Source: Mycolicibacterium sp. TY81
GTDB taxonomy: Bacteria > Actinomycetota > Actinomycetes > Mycobacteriales > Mycobacteriaceae
Length of the DNA stretch: 64,000 bases
Assembly (NCBI RefSeq): GCF_018326285.1
Contig: NZ_AP023362.1
Span: 1,984,001 to 2,048,000, forward strand
Reading direction: 5' to 3'
Part shown: in pieces, positions 54,299 through 63,512 of the stretch
Numbering within the stretch: the stretch's first letter is position 1
Layout: every line of letters begins with the position of its first letter
The notes under the pieces: model-generated
Databases searched by the model: none
Told to the model about the DNA's origin: nothing
What the model saw: the letters and a program-made list of their open reading frames with translations, nothing else
Program-made: the position numbers and the translations under genes

Positions 54299-54535
54299 AT
54301 GATTTTGGCCCTGCAGATCACTTTGATCATCACCAGCGTGTTGGTTGTGTTGCTGGTGCTGCTCCACCGGGCCAAGGGTGGCGGTCTGTCGACGCTGTTC
54401 GGTGGCGGTGTGCAGTCCAGCCTGTCCGGCTCCACGGTGGTCGAGAAGAACCTCGACCGGCTGACCTACTTCATCACCGGCATCTGGCTGGTGTCGATCA
54501 TCGGCATCGCGCTGCAGATCAAGTACGGCGCCTGA
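54299..54535 (+). CDS. secG: SecG protein-export channel subunit
   Basis: 78 residues. Two membrane helices (LALQITLIITSVLVVLLVLL and YFITGIWLVSIIGIALQI) flank the loop RAKGGGLSTLFGGG, which is diagnostic for SecG. It supports SecYE-dependent secretion. A perfect 15-pair hairpin follows the stop. Confidence 0.95.
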   Translation: MILALQITLIITSVLVVLLVLLHRAKGGGLSTLFGGGVQSSLSGSTVVEKNLDRLTYFITGIWLVSIIGIALQIKYGA

Positions 54536-54547
54536 CCTCAGACTTCC

Positions 54548-54580
54548 GAACCGGCCACGCCCCTCGGGCGTGGCCGGTTC
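54548..54580 (+). terminator. secG terminator
   Basis: GAACCGGCCACGCCC pairs perfectly with GGGCGTGGCCGGTTC around CTC, 12 bases after the secG stop and followed by TGTTTGT. Confidence 0.85.
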
Positions 54581-54666
54581 TGTTTGTCCAGCTACTGACA
54601 GGAATCGTCCAGCTGGTGCTGTGCCGGCGCTTATCCCGATGACAGGGCGCGCATAGCGCCGGCCCT

Positions 54667-54672
54667 TAATCT
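54667..54672 (+). promoter_or_regulatory. -10 element of MspA-family porin gene
   Basis: TAATCT, 6 bases before GTG 54679; leaderless spacing. Confidence 0.45.
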
Positions 54673-54678
54673 CGCCTC

Positions 54679-55323
54679 GTGGTGCATGTTCTTCGTATCG
54701 GCTCCGGCGCGCTGGTGCTGCTCTGCGTGGCCGGTGGTGGTGCGGCCCCTGGTGTGGCCGGCGCCGATCCGCTCCCGGTCGCCGACGTCCGGCAGGCCGT
54801 CAACACCGAAGACGGTTGGCGCCTGGGGGTTTCGCTCACCCAGATGACCGTCAACTCGGTGCCCAACATGGCCGCGACGGCTTTCACGCGAGAAGGTTTC
54901 GTCACCGGCCGGGCCGAGGCCACCATCGATGGCAGCGGCTCGTCGGCGGTCAACAACGGGACGTTGATCGTGGGTCTGCAGCTCGGCTGCCAGGTCGACC
55001 TCAGCGAGGGTGCCAGCGTCGGCGGCGACGCCGACATCGGCATCAACCCCGGCTTCAGCGGAAACGTGCTGAATGCCATCGGCCCCTATGCCGATCTGGA
55101 AGGCAACGTCTCGGTGAACCTGCTGCCGGGCACGATCACCAATGTGGTGCTGGGCAAGAAATCGCTCAAGGGCCGCTCCGGCGGCATCACCGTGCACGAC
55201 GCCCACGTCAAGGTCGACGCCTGCGGCGGGGCGGTGGCGATCCGGTTCTTCTCCACGGTGACCATCGATACCGACAAGAACGACGACAGTGTGAACGCCT
55301 ACGGGGACATCCTGCAGCTATGA
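54679..55323 (+). CDS. MspA-family outer-membrane porin
   Basis: 214 residues. A signal peptide ends near residue 29 (GVAGADP). The mature part shows MspA blocks: GWRLGVSLTQMTVNSVPNMA, TREGFVTGRAEATI, VGLQLGCQVDLSEG, NLLPGTITNVVL, GITVHDAHVKVDACGGAVAI. MspA-type porins form octameric beta-barrel channels in the mycolic outer membrane for small polar solutes. The overall match is clear but divergent, with two Cys residues not present in MspA itself. Its stop overlaps the start of a small secreted partner. Confidence 0.85.
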   Translation: MVHVLRIGSGALVLLCVAGGGAAPGVAGADPLPVADVRQAVNTEDGWRLGVSLTQMTVNSVPNMAATAFTREGFVTGRAEATIDGSGSSAVNNGTLIVGLQLGCQVDLSEGASVGGDADIGINPGFSGNVLNAIGPYADLEGNVSVNLLPGTITNVVLGKKSLKGRSGGITVHDAHVKVDACGGAVAIRFFSTVTIDTDKNDDSVNAYGDILQL

Positions 55324-55661
55324 GCGTCGTACGAATGGTCGGCGTCGCGGCATCGGTCTGGTTCTTGGTTCTGGCACCGGTCGCTCGGGCCGACTGCACC
55401 GGCGCGGGAGACTTCGGCGCCGGATCGGGCTGCGCGCCACCGGGTGGCGGGAGCTCGTCGGCGAAGGCCTGGCCGCCGACATCGGTGGACTGGCCACCGA
55501 ACGTGGATGCAGACAACTCAGGCGGGGACGGCGACGGCGGCGATTCGCACCCAATTGTGTTGCCCGACGGGCAGAAACCATCGGCCACGACGCCGCGTAC
55601 GAGCGCCCCGGCCACGCCCACCACGTCGTCGACGCCGATCGTCCCCGTCGGTGCCCCGTGA
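55320..55661 (+). CDS. Small secreted Pro/Thr-rich protein paired with the porin
   Basis: 113 residues, ATG overlapping the porin stop. A signal peptide (MVGVAASVWFLVLAPVARA) leads to a short Cys pair (DCTGAGDFGAGSGC), a Gly/Asp-rich middle and a Pro/Ser/Thr tail (TPRTSAPATPTTSSTPIVP), a likely mannosylated linker. Function unknown. Translational coupling to an MspA-family porin suggests a role near the porin or outer membrane. An upstream extension of the frame was rejected. Confidence 0.72.
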   Translation: MSVVRMVGVAASVWFLVLAPVARADCTGAGDFGAGSGCAPPGGGSSSAKAWPPTSVDWPPNVDADNSGGDGDGGDSHPIVLPDGQKPSATTPRTSAPATPTTSSTPIVPVGAP

Positions 55662-55703
55662 CCGGGTCGGTCGCCGTGCTCTGCGCCAACCGCGTGTGGC
55701 GTC

Positions 55704-55709
55704 GATACT
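55704..55709 (+). promoter_or_regulatory. Possible -10 of ppc
   Basis: GATACT, 6 bases before ATG 55716; leaderless spacing, with one mismatch to TANNNT. Confidence 0.4.
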
Positions 55710-55715
55710 GAAGTG

Positions 55716-58523
55716 ATGGCCGAGGTTCCCAACGCTCCCGACACCACACTGCTGCCGATCGGATCGGTTCAGCGCACCGAACTGGGCCGCGAGGCCACCG
55801 AACCGATGCGCGAAGACATCCGCCTGCTCGGCGCCATTCTCGGTGACACGGTGCGCGAGCAGAACGGTGAAGCCGTCTTCGATCTGGTGGAACGGGCGCG
55901 CGTCGAATCGTTCCGGGTGCGTCGTTCCGAGATCGACAGGGCGGAGCTCGCAGCGCTGTTCTCCGGCATCGACGTTCATCAGGCGATCCCGGTTATCCGG
56001 GCATTCACCCATTTCGCGCTGCTGGCCAACGTCGCCGAGGACATCCACCGGGAACGGCGGCGTGCTCTGCACGTGGCAGCCGGCGAGCCGCCGCAGGACA
56101 GCAGCCTGGCCGCGACGTACCGCAAGCTGGACGAGGCCGGGGGACTGGACGCGGCGGAGGTCGCCGATGCGCTGCGCGGTGCGCTGGTCTCGCCGGTGAT
56201 CACCGCCCACCCCACCGAAACCCGCCGGCGCACCATCTTCGACACCCAGAACCGGATCACCGACCTGATGCGGCTGCGGTTGCACGGGCACAGCGTGACG
56301 CGTGACGACCGCGACATCGAGACCGAGCTGCGCCGCCACATCCTCACGCTGTGGCAGACCGCGCTGATCCGCTTGTCGCGGTTGAAGATTCAAGACGAGA
56401 TCGCCACGGGGCTGCGTTACTACCCGGCCGCGTTCTTCGATGTCATCCCACGCGTCAACGCGGAGGTGCGCGGCGCCCTGCAGGCCCGCTGGCCGGGTGA
56501 GCCGCTGCTGGAGACACCGATCCTGCGGCCCGGTTCGTGGATCGGCGGTGACCGCGACGGCAACCCCAACGTCACCGCAGACGTGGTGAGGCTGGCCACC
56601 GGCAGTGCGGCCTTCACCGCGTTCGACCGCTACTTCGCCGAACTCCTTGCGCTGGAACACGAATTGTCGATGTCGGCGCGGCTGGTCCGGGTCACCGATG
56701 CGCTGCAGGCGCTGGCCGACCAGCATCCCGAACCGGCCCACGCCGACGAACCGTACCGCCAGGCGCTGCACGTGCTCCGCGGGCGCCTGACGGCCACGGC
56801 CGCCGAAATCCTCGACCGGCAGCCCGAGCACGAGCTGGACCTCGGCCTGCCGCCGTACACCACGCCGGCCGAGCTGCTGGCCGATCTCGACGTCATCGAC
56901 GCGTCGTTGCGCGCCGGCGGCACCAGCGTGCTGGCCGACGACCGGCTGGCCCGGTTGCGAGAGTCCGTGCGCGTCTTCGGTTTCCACCTCTGTGGCCTGG
57001 ACCTGCGGCAGAACTCCGAAGTGCACGAGCAGGTGGTGGCCGAGCTGCTGGCCTGGGCCGGTGTGCACCCCGACTACGCGTCGCTGCCGGAAGATGAGCG
57101 GGTCGCCGTCCTGGTGGCGGAGCTGTCCACGCGCCGGCCGTTGGTGGGCCGCGACGCCCAACTGTCCGAACTGGCGCGCAAAGAACTGGACATCGTCGCG
57201 GCGGCGGCCCGGGCCGTCGAGGTCTTCGGGCCCGAGGCCGTCCCCAACTACATCATCTCGATGTGTCAATCGGTATCCGATCTCCTCGAGGCCGGGGTAC
57301 TGCTCAAAGAGGCCGGCCTGCTCGATGCGGCGGGGCCCGAGCCGTACAGCCCGGTCGGCATCGTGCCCCTGTTCGAGACCATCGACGACCTGCAACGCGG
57401 GTCTTCCATTCTGGAAGCGGCCCTTGCCATTCCGCTGTACCGGTCGATCGTCACCGCCCGGGGCGACCATCAGGAGGTCATGCTCGGCTACTCCGACTCC
57501 AACAAGGACGGCGGTTACCTGGCGGCCAACTGGGCGCTGTACCGCGCCGAGCTCGATCTCGTGGAATCGGCCCGCAAGACCGGAATCCGGCTACGCCTGT
57601 TCCATGGCCGCGGCGGCACCGTCGGCCGCGGTGGCGGCCCGAGCTACGACGCGATCCTCGCCCAGCCGCCCGGCGCGGTCCGGGGCTCGCTGCGCATCAC
57701 CGAGCAGGGTGAGGTGATCGCCGCCAAGTACGCCGAACCGCATGCCGCACATCGCAATCTGGAGACCCTGCTCGCGGCGACGCTGGAGTCGACGCTGCTC
57801 GACGTCGAAGGGCTCGGCGACGCCGCGGCACCCGCCTACGACGTGCTCGACGATCTCGCTGCCCGCGCGCAACGGGCCTACAGCGAATTGGTGCACGAGA
57901 CACCGGGATTCGTCGAGTACTTCAAGGCCTCGACTCCCGTCAGCGAGATCGGTGCGCTCAACATCGGAAGCCGCCCGACGTCCCGCAAGCCGACCACCTC
58001 GATCGCCGATCTGCGGGCCATCCCGTGGGTGCTGGCCTGGAGCCAGTCGCGCGTCATGCTGCCCGGCTGGTACGGCACGGGGACCGCGTTCGAGGAGTTC
58101 GTCGACAACACCGACGGCGGCCTCGAGGTGCTGCAGGACCTGTACGCGAAGTGGCCGTTCTTCCGGACCGTGCTGTCCAACATGGCGCAGGTGCTCGCCA
58201 AGTCGGATCTCGGTCTGGCGGCGCGGTATTCGGAGCTCGTGGACGACGAGGCCCTGCGCCACCGGGTGTTCGACAAGATCGCCGCCGAACATGAGCGCAC
58301 CATCCGGATGCACGCCCTGATCACCGGCCACGACGACCTGCTCGCGGACAACCCGGCCCTCGCCCGGTCGGTGTTCAACCGGTTCCCGTACCTGGAGCCG
58401 CTCAACCACCTCCAGGTCGAGCTGCTGCGCCGCTACCGCTCGGGCGACGACGCCGAACTCGTGCAGCGCGGCATCCTCCTGACCATGAGCGGGTTGGCCA
58501 CCGCGCTGCGCAACAGCGGGTAG
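55716..58523 (+). CDS. ppc: Phosphoenolpyruvate carboxylase
   Basis: 935 residues from ATG 55716. [14 protein letters not shown] (catalytic His), the [20 protein letters not shown] block, and [20 protein letters not shown] are PEPC hallmarks, with the end [13 protein letters not shown]. It carboxylates PEP to oxaloacetate, replenishing the TCA cycle. M. tuberculosis lacks ppc and has pckA instead, while fast growers keep both. Ends 5 bases from the convergent ATPase. Confidence 0.96.
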   Translation: MAEVPNAPDTTLLPIGSVQRTELGREATEPMREDIRLLGAILGDTVREQNGEAVFDLVERARVESFRVRRSEIDRAELAALFSGIDVHQAIPVIRAFTHFALLANVAEDIHRERRRALHVAAGEPPQDSSLAATYRKLDEAGGLDAAEVADALRGALVSPVITAHPTETRRRTIFDTQNRITDLMRLRLHGHSVTRDDRDIETELRRHILTLWQTALIRLSRLKIQDEIATGLRYYPAAFFDVIPRVNAEVRGALQARWPGEPLLETPILRPGSWIGGDRDGNPNVTADVVRLATGSAAFTAFDRYFAELLALEHELSMSARLVRVTDALQALADQHPEPAHADEPYRQALHVLRGRLTATAAEILDRQPEHELDLGLPPYTTPAELLADLDVIDASLRAGGTSVLADDRLARLRESVRVFGFHLCGLDLRQNSEVHEQVVAELLAWAGVHPDYASLPEDERVAVLVAELSTRRPLVGRDAQLSELARKELDIVAAAARAVEVFGPEAVPNYIISMCQSVSDLLEAGVLLKEAGLLDAAGPEPYSPVGIVPLFETIDDLQRGSSILEAALAIPLYRSIVTARGDHQEVMLGYSDSNKDGGYLAANWALYRAELDLVESARKTGIRLRLFHGRGGTVGRGGGPSYDAILAQPPGAVRGSLRITEQGEVIAAKYAEPHAAHRNLETLLAATLESTLLDVEGLGDAAAPAYDVLDDLAARAQRAYSELVHETPGFVEYFKASTPVSEIGALNIGSRPTSRKPTTSIADLRAIPWVLAWSQSRVMLPGWYGTGTAFEEFVDNTDGGLEVLQDLYAKWPFFRTVLSNMAQVLAKSDLGLAARYSELVDDEALRHRVFDKIAAEHERTIRMHALITGHDDLLADNPALARSVFNRFPYLEPLNHLQVELLRRYRSGDDAELVQRGILLTMSGLATALRNSG

Positions 58524-58528
58524 CCGAC

Positions 58529-59581
58529 TCAGGCTGCGCGGTCGGCCAGTGTCACCGCGACGGATCCGTCGATCATCTTCGCCTCGATCACGATGCGCGC
58601 GGACGGTGTGGTGCGGCCGCGGAGTACACACTCGGCTGCCGGTGCGATGAGATGGGATCGGATGGTTCGGCGCAACCCACGGGCACCGTAGATCGGGTCG
58701 AACCCACAGTCTTGCAAGAACTGCACCACGGCTTCGTCGACACGGAGTTCGACCGATTCGCGGGCCAGCCGCGCGGTGAACAACTCCACTTCGCGCCGGG
58801 TCACCTGCCGGGCCGTCGAGGTGCTGAAGGGCTCCATGACGACGGTTTCGTCGATCCGGTTGAAGAACTCCGGGTCGAAGAACTCCTCGACCGCGGCGGT
58901 CACCAGACCGTGCATGTGGGTCACCGGATGTCGGCGCCACCGGGACGACCACCGGTGTGCGCGCTGGGCCGTGGCGACGGCCTTGGAACCCAGGTTCGAC
59001 GTCATGAAGACGTAACTGTTGCGGAAGCTGATGCGTTCGCGCCCGTTCGCGAGCCTCAGCTGGCCGCTGTCGAGCACGTGCAGCAGCGCACGGATCACCG
59101 TGGGATCCGCTTTCTCGACCTCGTCGAAGAGCACGATGCCGGGTGTGTACGGATCGCCTTCGATCTTGTTCTTGTCGAACAGGGTGAAGGATTCCTTGCT
59201 TCCGGCGTATCCCGGTGGTGCCCCGGAGAACGACGCGGCGTAGTGCTCCTGGGCCAGGGCGGCCATGTCGATTCGGCAGAGGTCGTCGGGCCCGGTGCGG
59301 ATCTCGGCGGCGACCTGGCGGACCAGTTCGGTCTTGCCGATCCCGGTCGGCCCGACCAGCAGCACGCTGGCCAGCGGGCGACCGGGATCTGCGATACCGG
59401 CATGCGCGATCGACAATGCCCGGGCGACGGCGCCGACGGCCTCCGGTTGACCGAGTATCCGCTGCCCGAGTCGGTCGGCGAAGGCATCGGGATCGAACCT
59501 GGTGACCGATTTCACGGCGACGTCGTTGATGCGCTGCGGCGTCGCGTTCTGATCGTGAAACATGTCGGTGAGGTAGGGCAC
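58529..59581 (-). CDS. Single-AAA ClpB-D2-like ATPase of the amidase operon (AmiB-like)
   Basis: 350 residues from GTG 59581; ATG 59563 is possible. Walker A is VGPTGIGKT (about 76-84), the pore loop GAPPGYAGS (120-128) is of the ClpB D2 G-Y-V-G type, and Walker B is VLFDEVEK (150-157). A C-terminal lid (DCGFDPIYGARGLRRTIRSH) is the Clp D2-small domain. There is no N-domain or D1 ring. It follows amiE by 9 bases. In Pseudomonas the amidase operon carries amiB, a ClpA/B-like ATPase, so it is likely AmiB-related. Its role (unfoldase or chaperone) is not known. Confidence 0.82.
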   Translation of the reverse strand: MPYLTDMFHDQNATPQRINDVAVKSVTRFDPDAFADRLGQRILGQPEAVGAVARALSIAHAGIADPGRPLASVLLVGPTGIGKTELVRQVAAEIRTGPDDLCRIDMAALAQEHYAASFSGAPPGYAGSKESFTLFDKNKIEGDPYTPGIVLFDEVEKADPTVIRALLHVLDSGQLRLANGRERISFRNSYVFMTSNLGSKAVATAQRAHRWSSRWRRHPVTHMHGLVTAAVEEFFDPEFFNRIDETVVMEPFSTSTARQVTRREVELFTARLARESVELRVDEAVVQFLQDCGFDPIYGARGLRRTIRSHLIAPAAECVLRGRTTPSARIVIEAKMIDGSVAVTLADRAA

Positions 59582-59590
59582 GTCGCTCTC

Positions 59591-60628
59591 TTACGCCTCG
59601 ACGGTCCGCTCGACGGGCAGGTTTCCCACGCGACAGTCCGCCACACCGACGGTGTCCCGGGTGATCGATTCGACGACTTCCTGAGCCTTCTGCGCGTCGG
59701 TCACCCACAGCTTGTAGAACTCGAACGGGCAATCGGCGACACCCTTGTCGCCGTCACCGGCCGCGTGCACGCCGGAGTAGCCGCGGTGCAGCAGTTTGAA
59801 CAGGTGGTTCTGCGACTGGTCGTTCTGGCGGGCATCTCGAATCGCCGACAGCGACAGCTGCGCGTACTGGATTCCGTACTCTTCCTCGCCGGTTTCGCCC
59901 AGGGTGCGGCCGTCGAACCCGACGATGGCCGAGTGCCCGAAGTAGGAGTACACCCCGTCGAAGCCGGCCGCGTTGGCCACGGCGACGTAGGTGTTGTTCG
60001 CCCACGCCATCGCCTTGGCCATGAGCACCTGCTGCTCCTTGGCGGGATACATGTACCCCTGGCAGCGCACGATCAGCTCCGCACCCTTCATGGCGCAGTC
60101 CCGCCAGATTTCGGGGTAGTTGCCGTCGTCGCAGATGATCAGCGAGATCTTCATGCCCTTCGGCCCCCGGGAAACATAGGTGGTGTCTCCGGGGTACCAG
60201 CCCTCGATCGGACACCAGGGCAGGATCTTTCGGTACTTCTGCACGATCTCACCGGTGTCGTCGATGAGGACGAGGGTGTTGTACGGCGGCTTGTTCGGAT
60301 GGTCTTCGTGGCGCTCACCGGTGATGGAGAAGACGCCCCACGTCTTGGCCTTCCGGCACGCCGCGGCGAAGATGTCGGTTTCGTCGCCGGGGATGGAAGC
60401 CGCGGTGGCGTACATCTCCTCGGGGTCGTACATGATGCCCTGAGTCGAGTACTCGGGGAACACCACGAGATCCATGCCCGGCAGCCCGGACTTCATTCCC
60501 ACGACCATGTCCGCGATCTTGCGGGCGTTGTCGAGGACTTCTTCCCTGGTGTGCAGCCGGGGCATCTTGTAGTTGACGACGGCTACGCCGACGGTGTCCG
60601 GGCTCGACGAAATGTCACCATGGCGCAT
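59591..60628 (-). CDS. amiE: Aliphatic amidase, nitrilase superfamily
   Basis: 345 residues from ATG 60628, with AGGAG 7 bases before. The N-terminus [20 protein letters not shown] is almost that of Pseudomonas AmiE. The Glu-Lys-Cys triad falls at Glu59 (VVFPEYS), Lys134 ([10 protein letters not shown]) and Cys166 ([11 protein letters not shown]), the same positions as AmiE. It hydrolyses short aliphatic amides such as acetamide to acids and ammonia, and can transfer acyl to hydroxylamine. A second operon control region with palindromes lies in the 185 bases upstream. Confidence 0.96.
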   Translation of the reverse strand: MRHGDISSSPDTVGVAVVNYKMPRLHTREEVLDNARKIADMVVGMKSGLPGMDLVVFPEYSTQGIMYDPEEMYATAASIPGDETDIFAAACRKAKTWGVFSITGERHEDHPNKPPYNTLVLIDDTGEIVQKYRKILPWCPIEGWYPGDTTYVSRGPKGMKISLIICDDGNYPEIWRDCAMKGAELIVRCQGYMYPAKEQQVLMAKAMAWANNTYVAVANAAGFDGVYSYFGHSAIVGFDGRTLGETGEEEYGIQYAQLSLSAIRDARQNDQSQNHLFKLLHRGYSGVHAAGDGDKGVADCPFEFYKLWVTDAQKAQEVVESITRDTVGVADCRVGNLPVERTVEA

Positions 60629-60737
60629 GGCGGTTCTCCTCAAAAGGTAAGGGCTCGAACGGAATACGGACGGAACACAACTGTGGCGATGCCGGGACCA
60701 CGTCGACACCGGGCACGGTTGCCACCTCAAAAAAGAT

Positions 60738-60762
60738 TCAGATGAAATATCTTCAATTGAAA
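60738..60762. promoter_or_regulatory. Two TTCA-TGAA palindromes upstream of amiE
   Basis: TTCAGATGAA (60738-60747) and TTCAATTGAA (60753-60762), centres 15 bases apart, within an AT-rich patch of a GC-rich genome. The second repeats the core of the palindrome in the amiC-marR control region, so both are candidate sites for the adjacent MarR protein. Confidence 0.6.
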
Positions 60763-60813
60763 TTAAATGCCCGTTGGCACGGTGTCAACCCGAGCCGGCT
60801 GAACCATCGGCCG

Positions 60814-61893
60814 TCACAATGCGGTCAGGGTGGTGAGCACATCGAAGTCGTATCCGTCGGCCACAGCCAGGTGCACCGGTTGCACCGTCGCGTCCGCCCG
60901 GTAGTGCACGGTGCCCCTCGGACCGTCGTACGAGACCCGATCGCTCGTCGCTATGTCGGTCAACTGCCCTGAGCGATGAATGAGTCGGGACAGCAGTTGC
61001 AGTCCCTCGTAACAGGATTCGGCGATACCGCTCAGCGGTGGCGCGGTGGGGCCGTGCAGGTCGTGGTAGCGGCCTGTCAACTCCATTGCATTGGCGTCCA
61101 CCAGCGAGGAAAAGAAGGAGGCGGCGACGAACAATCCTCGGGTGCCGTCCGCCCCGCTGCCCAGCAACATGCTCTCGTCCATCAACGGGCTGAACCGAAG
61201 GAACGAGTCGGCGGCACCGAGTGCGGCGCAGGCGCGGTTGAATTCGACCGCGTCCTGGCCCACCAGCAGCATCAACACCGCATCGCATTCCGACGCCATG
61301 GCCGCTCTCACGGCCTCCGACATGTCAGCGCGGCCCAGGTCCACGAACCGGTGCCCGACGAGGTCGAGACCGAGATCGCGGGCATACTCACGGACCGCGG
61401 CCACCGACGATCGCGGCCACACATAGTCGTCGCCGACGATGAACCAGCGCCGCACCCCGGCGTTCTCCCGCAACCAGCGCAACGCCGGCGCGATCTGGCG
61501 GTCCGGAGTCTCGCCGCAGCAATAGATGTCGCGGCGACGCTCGCCGCCTTCGTAGAGGGCGGGGTACACGTAGGGCACCCGGCCCGCGATCACCGGAGCG
61601 AGCGCATTGCGTACGGAGGAGATGTGCCATCCGCTGACTGCGTGGATCGTGCCCGTTGTGATGAGTTGATCGATGCGCCGGGCGACCAGGTGCGGGTCGG
61701 CCCCACCGTCGACCACCTCGATCTGCACTTCGCGGCCGAGGACTCCGCCGTCGACGTTGAGGTCGTGGGCCGCCAGCTCGCTGACGGCCTCACATGCCGG
61801 CCCGAAAACGCCGCCCGGACCCTGCAGGGGCACCACCATGGCCACCCGCCATGCCTCGCCGACAGTGCTGGTGGCCTGCGAGTTCATGACCAT
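60814..61893 (-). CDS. amiC: AmiC-like amide sensor of the ligand-binding-protein fold
   Basis: 359 residues from ATG 61893, with AAAGGAC before it. VAMVVPLQGPGGVFGPACEA begins a type I periplasmic-binding fold. GWHISSVRNALAPVIAGRVP, GDDYVWPRSSVAAVREYARD and the C-terminal PVHLAVADGYDFDVL match AmiC and amide/urea-type binding proteins. There is no signal peptide, so it is cytoplasmic, as expected for the Pseudomonas amide sensor and not for a transport receptor. It probably senses acetamide-like inducers, upstream of amiE. Confidence 0.83.
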   Translation of the reverse strand: MVMNSQATSTVGEAWRVAMVVPLQGPGGVFGPACEAVSELAAHDLNVDGGVLGREVQIEVVDGGADPHLVARRIDQLITTGTIHAVSGWHISSVRNALAPVIAGRVPYVYPALYEGGERRRDIYCCGETPDRQIAPALRWLRENAGVRRWFIVGDDYVWPRSSVAAVREYARDLGLDLVGHRFVDLGRADMSEAVRAAMASECDAVLMLLVGQDAVEFNRACAALGAADSFLRFSPLMDESMLLGSGADGTRGLFVAASFFSSLVDANAMELTGRYHDLHGPTAPPLSGIAESCYEGLQLLSRLIHRSGQLTDIATSDRVSYDGPRGTVHYRADATVQPVHLAVADGYDFDVLTTLTAL

Positions 61894-61934
61894 TACGTCC
61901 TTTGCCGCACCGTCCGCGGACCGGCTATCATCAT

Positions 61935-61946
61935 TTTCAATTGAAA
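61935..61946. promoter_or_regulatory. TTTCAATTGAAA operator between amiC and marR
   Basis: A perfect 12-base palindrome midway between the divergent starts (42 bases from amiC, 45 from marR). Its core recurs upstream of amiE. A likely MarR operator for autoregulation and amidase control. Confidence 0.6.
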
Positions 61947-61990
61947 GTATTGCGCTACCCGGCCCAGCGGGCAACACGTAGGAGTTGGTC

Positions 61991-62404
61991 ATGGCGAGCA
62001 CGGTGTCCCAGCACGACATGACGACGTCGATCACCGCCACGCTGCTTCGCGCAGCCCGCAATCTGACCGCCTGCCTGGATGCCGAACTTCAGGACACCGG
62101 GCTCGGCGTCGACCACTGGCTGGCACTCGACGCCCTGGCCGCCGCCGCCGGACTCACGATGGCAGAACTGCAGGCGCTGACGCCGACCCCTGGACCCACC
62201 CTGACCCGGGTGGTCGACCGGCTGGTCGTCCAGGCACTCGCATACCGGGAGGTCGACCAATTCGACCGCCGTAAGGTTCGGGTCTTCCTCAGCGAACGCG
62301 GCACCCTGCTGCACGACAGCTTGCGTAGCCGGATCGAGCCCGTCGAAGCGCAATGGGCGGCGACCAATCGCCGGCAGCTGTCTGACCGACTCGCCTCGCC
62401 GTAG
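61991..62404 (+). CDS. MarR-family regulator of the amidase locus
   Basis: 137 residues from ATG 61991 with AGGAG at 61980-61984. The winged helix is at MAELQALTPTPGPTLTRVVD, followed by the wing VDQFDRRKVRVFLSERG. MarR proteins bind short palindromes and are released by small ligands. Divergent from amiC. This replaces the antiterminator AmiR of Pseudomonas; M. smegmatis acetamidase also uses a MarR-type regulator (AmiA). It ends 2 bases from the next convergent gene. Confidence 0.85.
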   Translation: MASTVSQHDMTTSITATLLRAARNLTACLDAELQDTGLGVDHWLALDALAAAAGLTMAELQALTPTPGPTLTRVVDRLVVQALAYREVDQFDRRKVRVFLSERGTLLHDSLRSRIEPVEAQWAATNRRQLSDRLASP

Positions 62405-62406
62405 TC

Positions 62407-62775
62407 CTACGGGGCCCAGTCGCGAACCGACTTCAGGACGCCGCGCAGGACGTTCTCCGTGACCGTGATGGGCGACAGCACCGTCTCGGCGACCCCGACG
62501 ATGGCCTCGACGCGCGTCACGATCGCCTCCATGCGGTCGACGACGCCGAAGATGCGCGGCGCGAGTTCGTCGATCTGAGTGATGGTCTCGTTGAACCGCG
62601 ACATCGTGGTGTCGAGGTCGCCGGTCAGCGTGCTGAGGGTCGCCAGGGTGCCTTCCATGTCGACCAGCAGTGCGTCGACCTGGGACACCGTGACGTCGGC
62701 GTTGAGTGCCGCCTGCGTGAGCGTCCGGATGCGGCCGCCGACCGGACGCGCGCGGCCATCGCCTTTGTCGACCAT
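62407..62775 (-). CDS. Coiled-coil protein upstream operon partner, Rv1444c-like
   Basis: 122 residues from ATG 62775. Mostly heptad-like helix (VSQVDALLVDMEGTLATL, STLTGDLDTTMSRFNETITQ, IDELAPRIFGVVDRMEAIVT), with a basic Gly/Arg start. No catalytic motif. Its position next to pgl and opcA matches Rv1444c of unknown function. The longer frame upstream lies inside pgl and is rejected. It is separated from pgl by only 2 bases, so it ends the pentose-phosphate operon. Confidence 0.72.
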   Translation of the reverse strand: MVDKGDGRARPVGGRIRTLTQAALNADVTVSQVDALLVDMEGTLATLSTLTGDLDTTMSRFNETITQIDELAPRIFGVVDRMEAIVTRVEAIVGVAETVLSPITVTENVLRGVLKSVRDWAP

Positions 62776-62777
62776 GG

Positions 62778-63512
62778 CTACAGTTTCGCTGCCGCGGCCT
62801 CGTCGAGCAACCACACCGTCGCCTCGGTGCCGACGGCGCCGGCCGCTGGAATGTCTTCTGCCGCAGCGCCACCGACCGCGGCCGCGACCGCGTCGGCCTT
62901 CTCGGCGCCGGCCACGACCAGCCACACCTGGCGGGCGCGACGGACCGCCGGCAGCGTCAGCGTGATGCGCCGCGGCGGTGGCTTGGGGGAGTCGGTGACG
63001 GCGACGACATATCGCTCGGTCTCGCGGACGGCGTCGGTGTGCGGGAACAGCGAGTTGACGTGCCCCTCACCGCCCATGCCCAGCAGATGCACGTCGAATT
63101 CCGGTGTCGGCGAACCGTTCCCGGCGACCGCGGCCAGCTCGCGCGCGTAGGCGGCGGCCGCGGCGTCGATGTCGTCACCGAACTCGCCGTCGCTCGCGGC
63201 CATGGCGTGCACGTTGCCGGCCGGAATGGCAACGGAATTCAGCAGCGCCTCGCGGGCCTGCTTGATGTTCCGGTCCGCGTCGTCGGCCGGAACGTAACGG
63301 TCGTCGCCCCAGAACAGGTGCACCTTGGCCCAGTCGATCGGATGTCCACCGACATGCTTGAGCAACTTGATGCCGGTACCGCCGCCGGTCAGCACGATGT
63401 ATGCCACGCCGCGGGCCTCGATGGCGCCGTTGATGGCCGCCACGAGGCGGTCGCCCACCGCGGTCACCAAAGCATCTGCGTCGGAATACTTCTCGATGAT
63501 CTGCTCAGACAT
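62778..63512 (-). CDS. pgl: 6-Phosphogluconolactonase
   Basis: 244 residues from ATG 63512 ([18 protein letters not shown]). [36 protein letters not shown] and [17 protein letters not shown] are the DevB/Pgl blocks. It hydrolyses 6-phosphogluconolactone in the oxidative pentose pathway. Its start overlaps the opcA stop by 8 bases. Longer frame to 63665 overlaps opcA and was rejected. Confidence 0.94.
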   Translation of the reverse strand: MSEQIIEKYSDADALVTAVGDRLVAAINGAIEARGVAYIVLTGGGTGIKLLKHVGGHPIDWAKVHLFWGDDRYVPADDADRNIKQAREALLNSVAIPAGNVHAMAASDGEFGDDIDAAAAAYARELAAVAGNGSPTPEFDVHLLGMGGEGHVNSLFPHTDAVRETERYVVAVTDSPKPPPRRITLTLPAVRRARQVWLVVAGAEKADAVAAAVGGAAAEDIPAAGAVGTEATVWLLDEAAAAKL

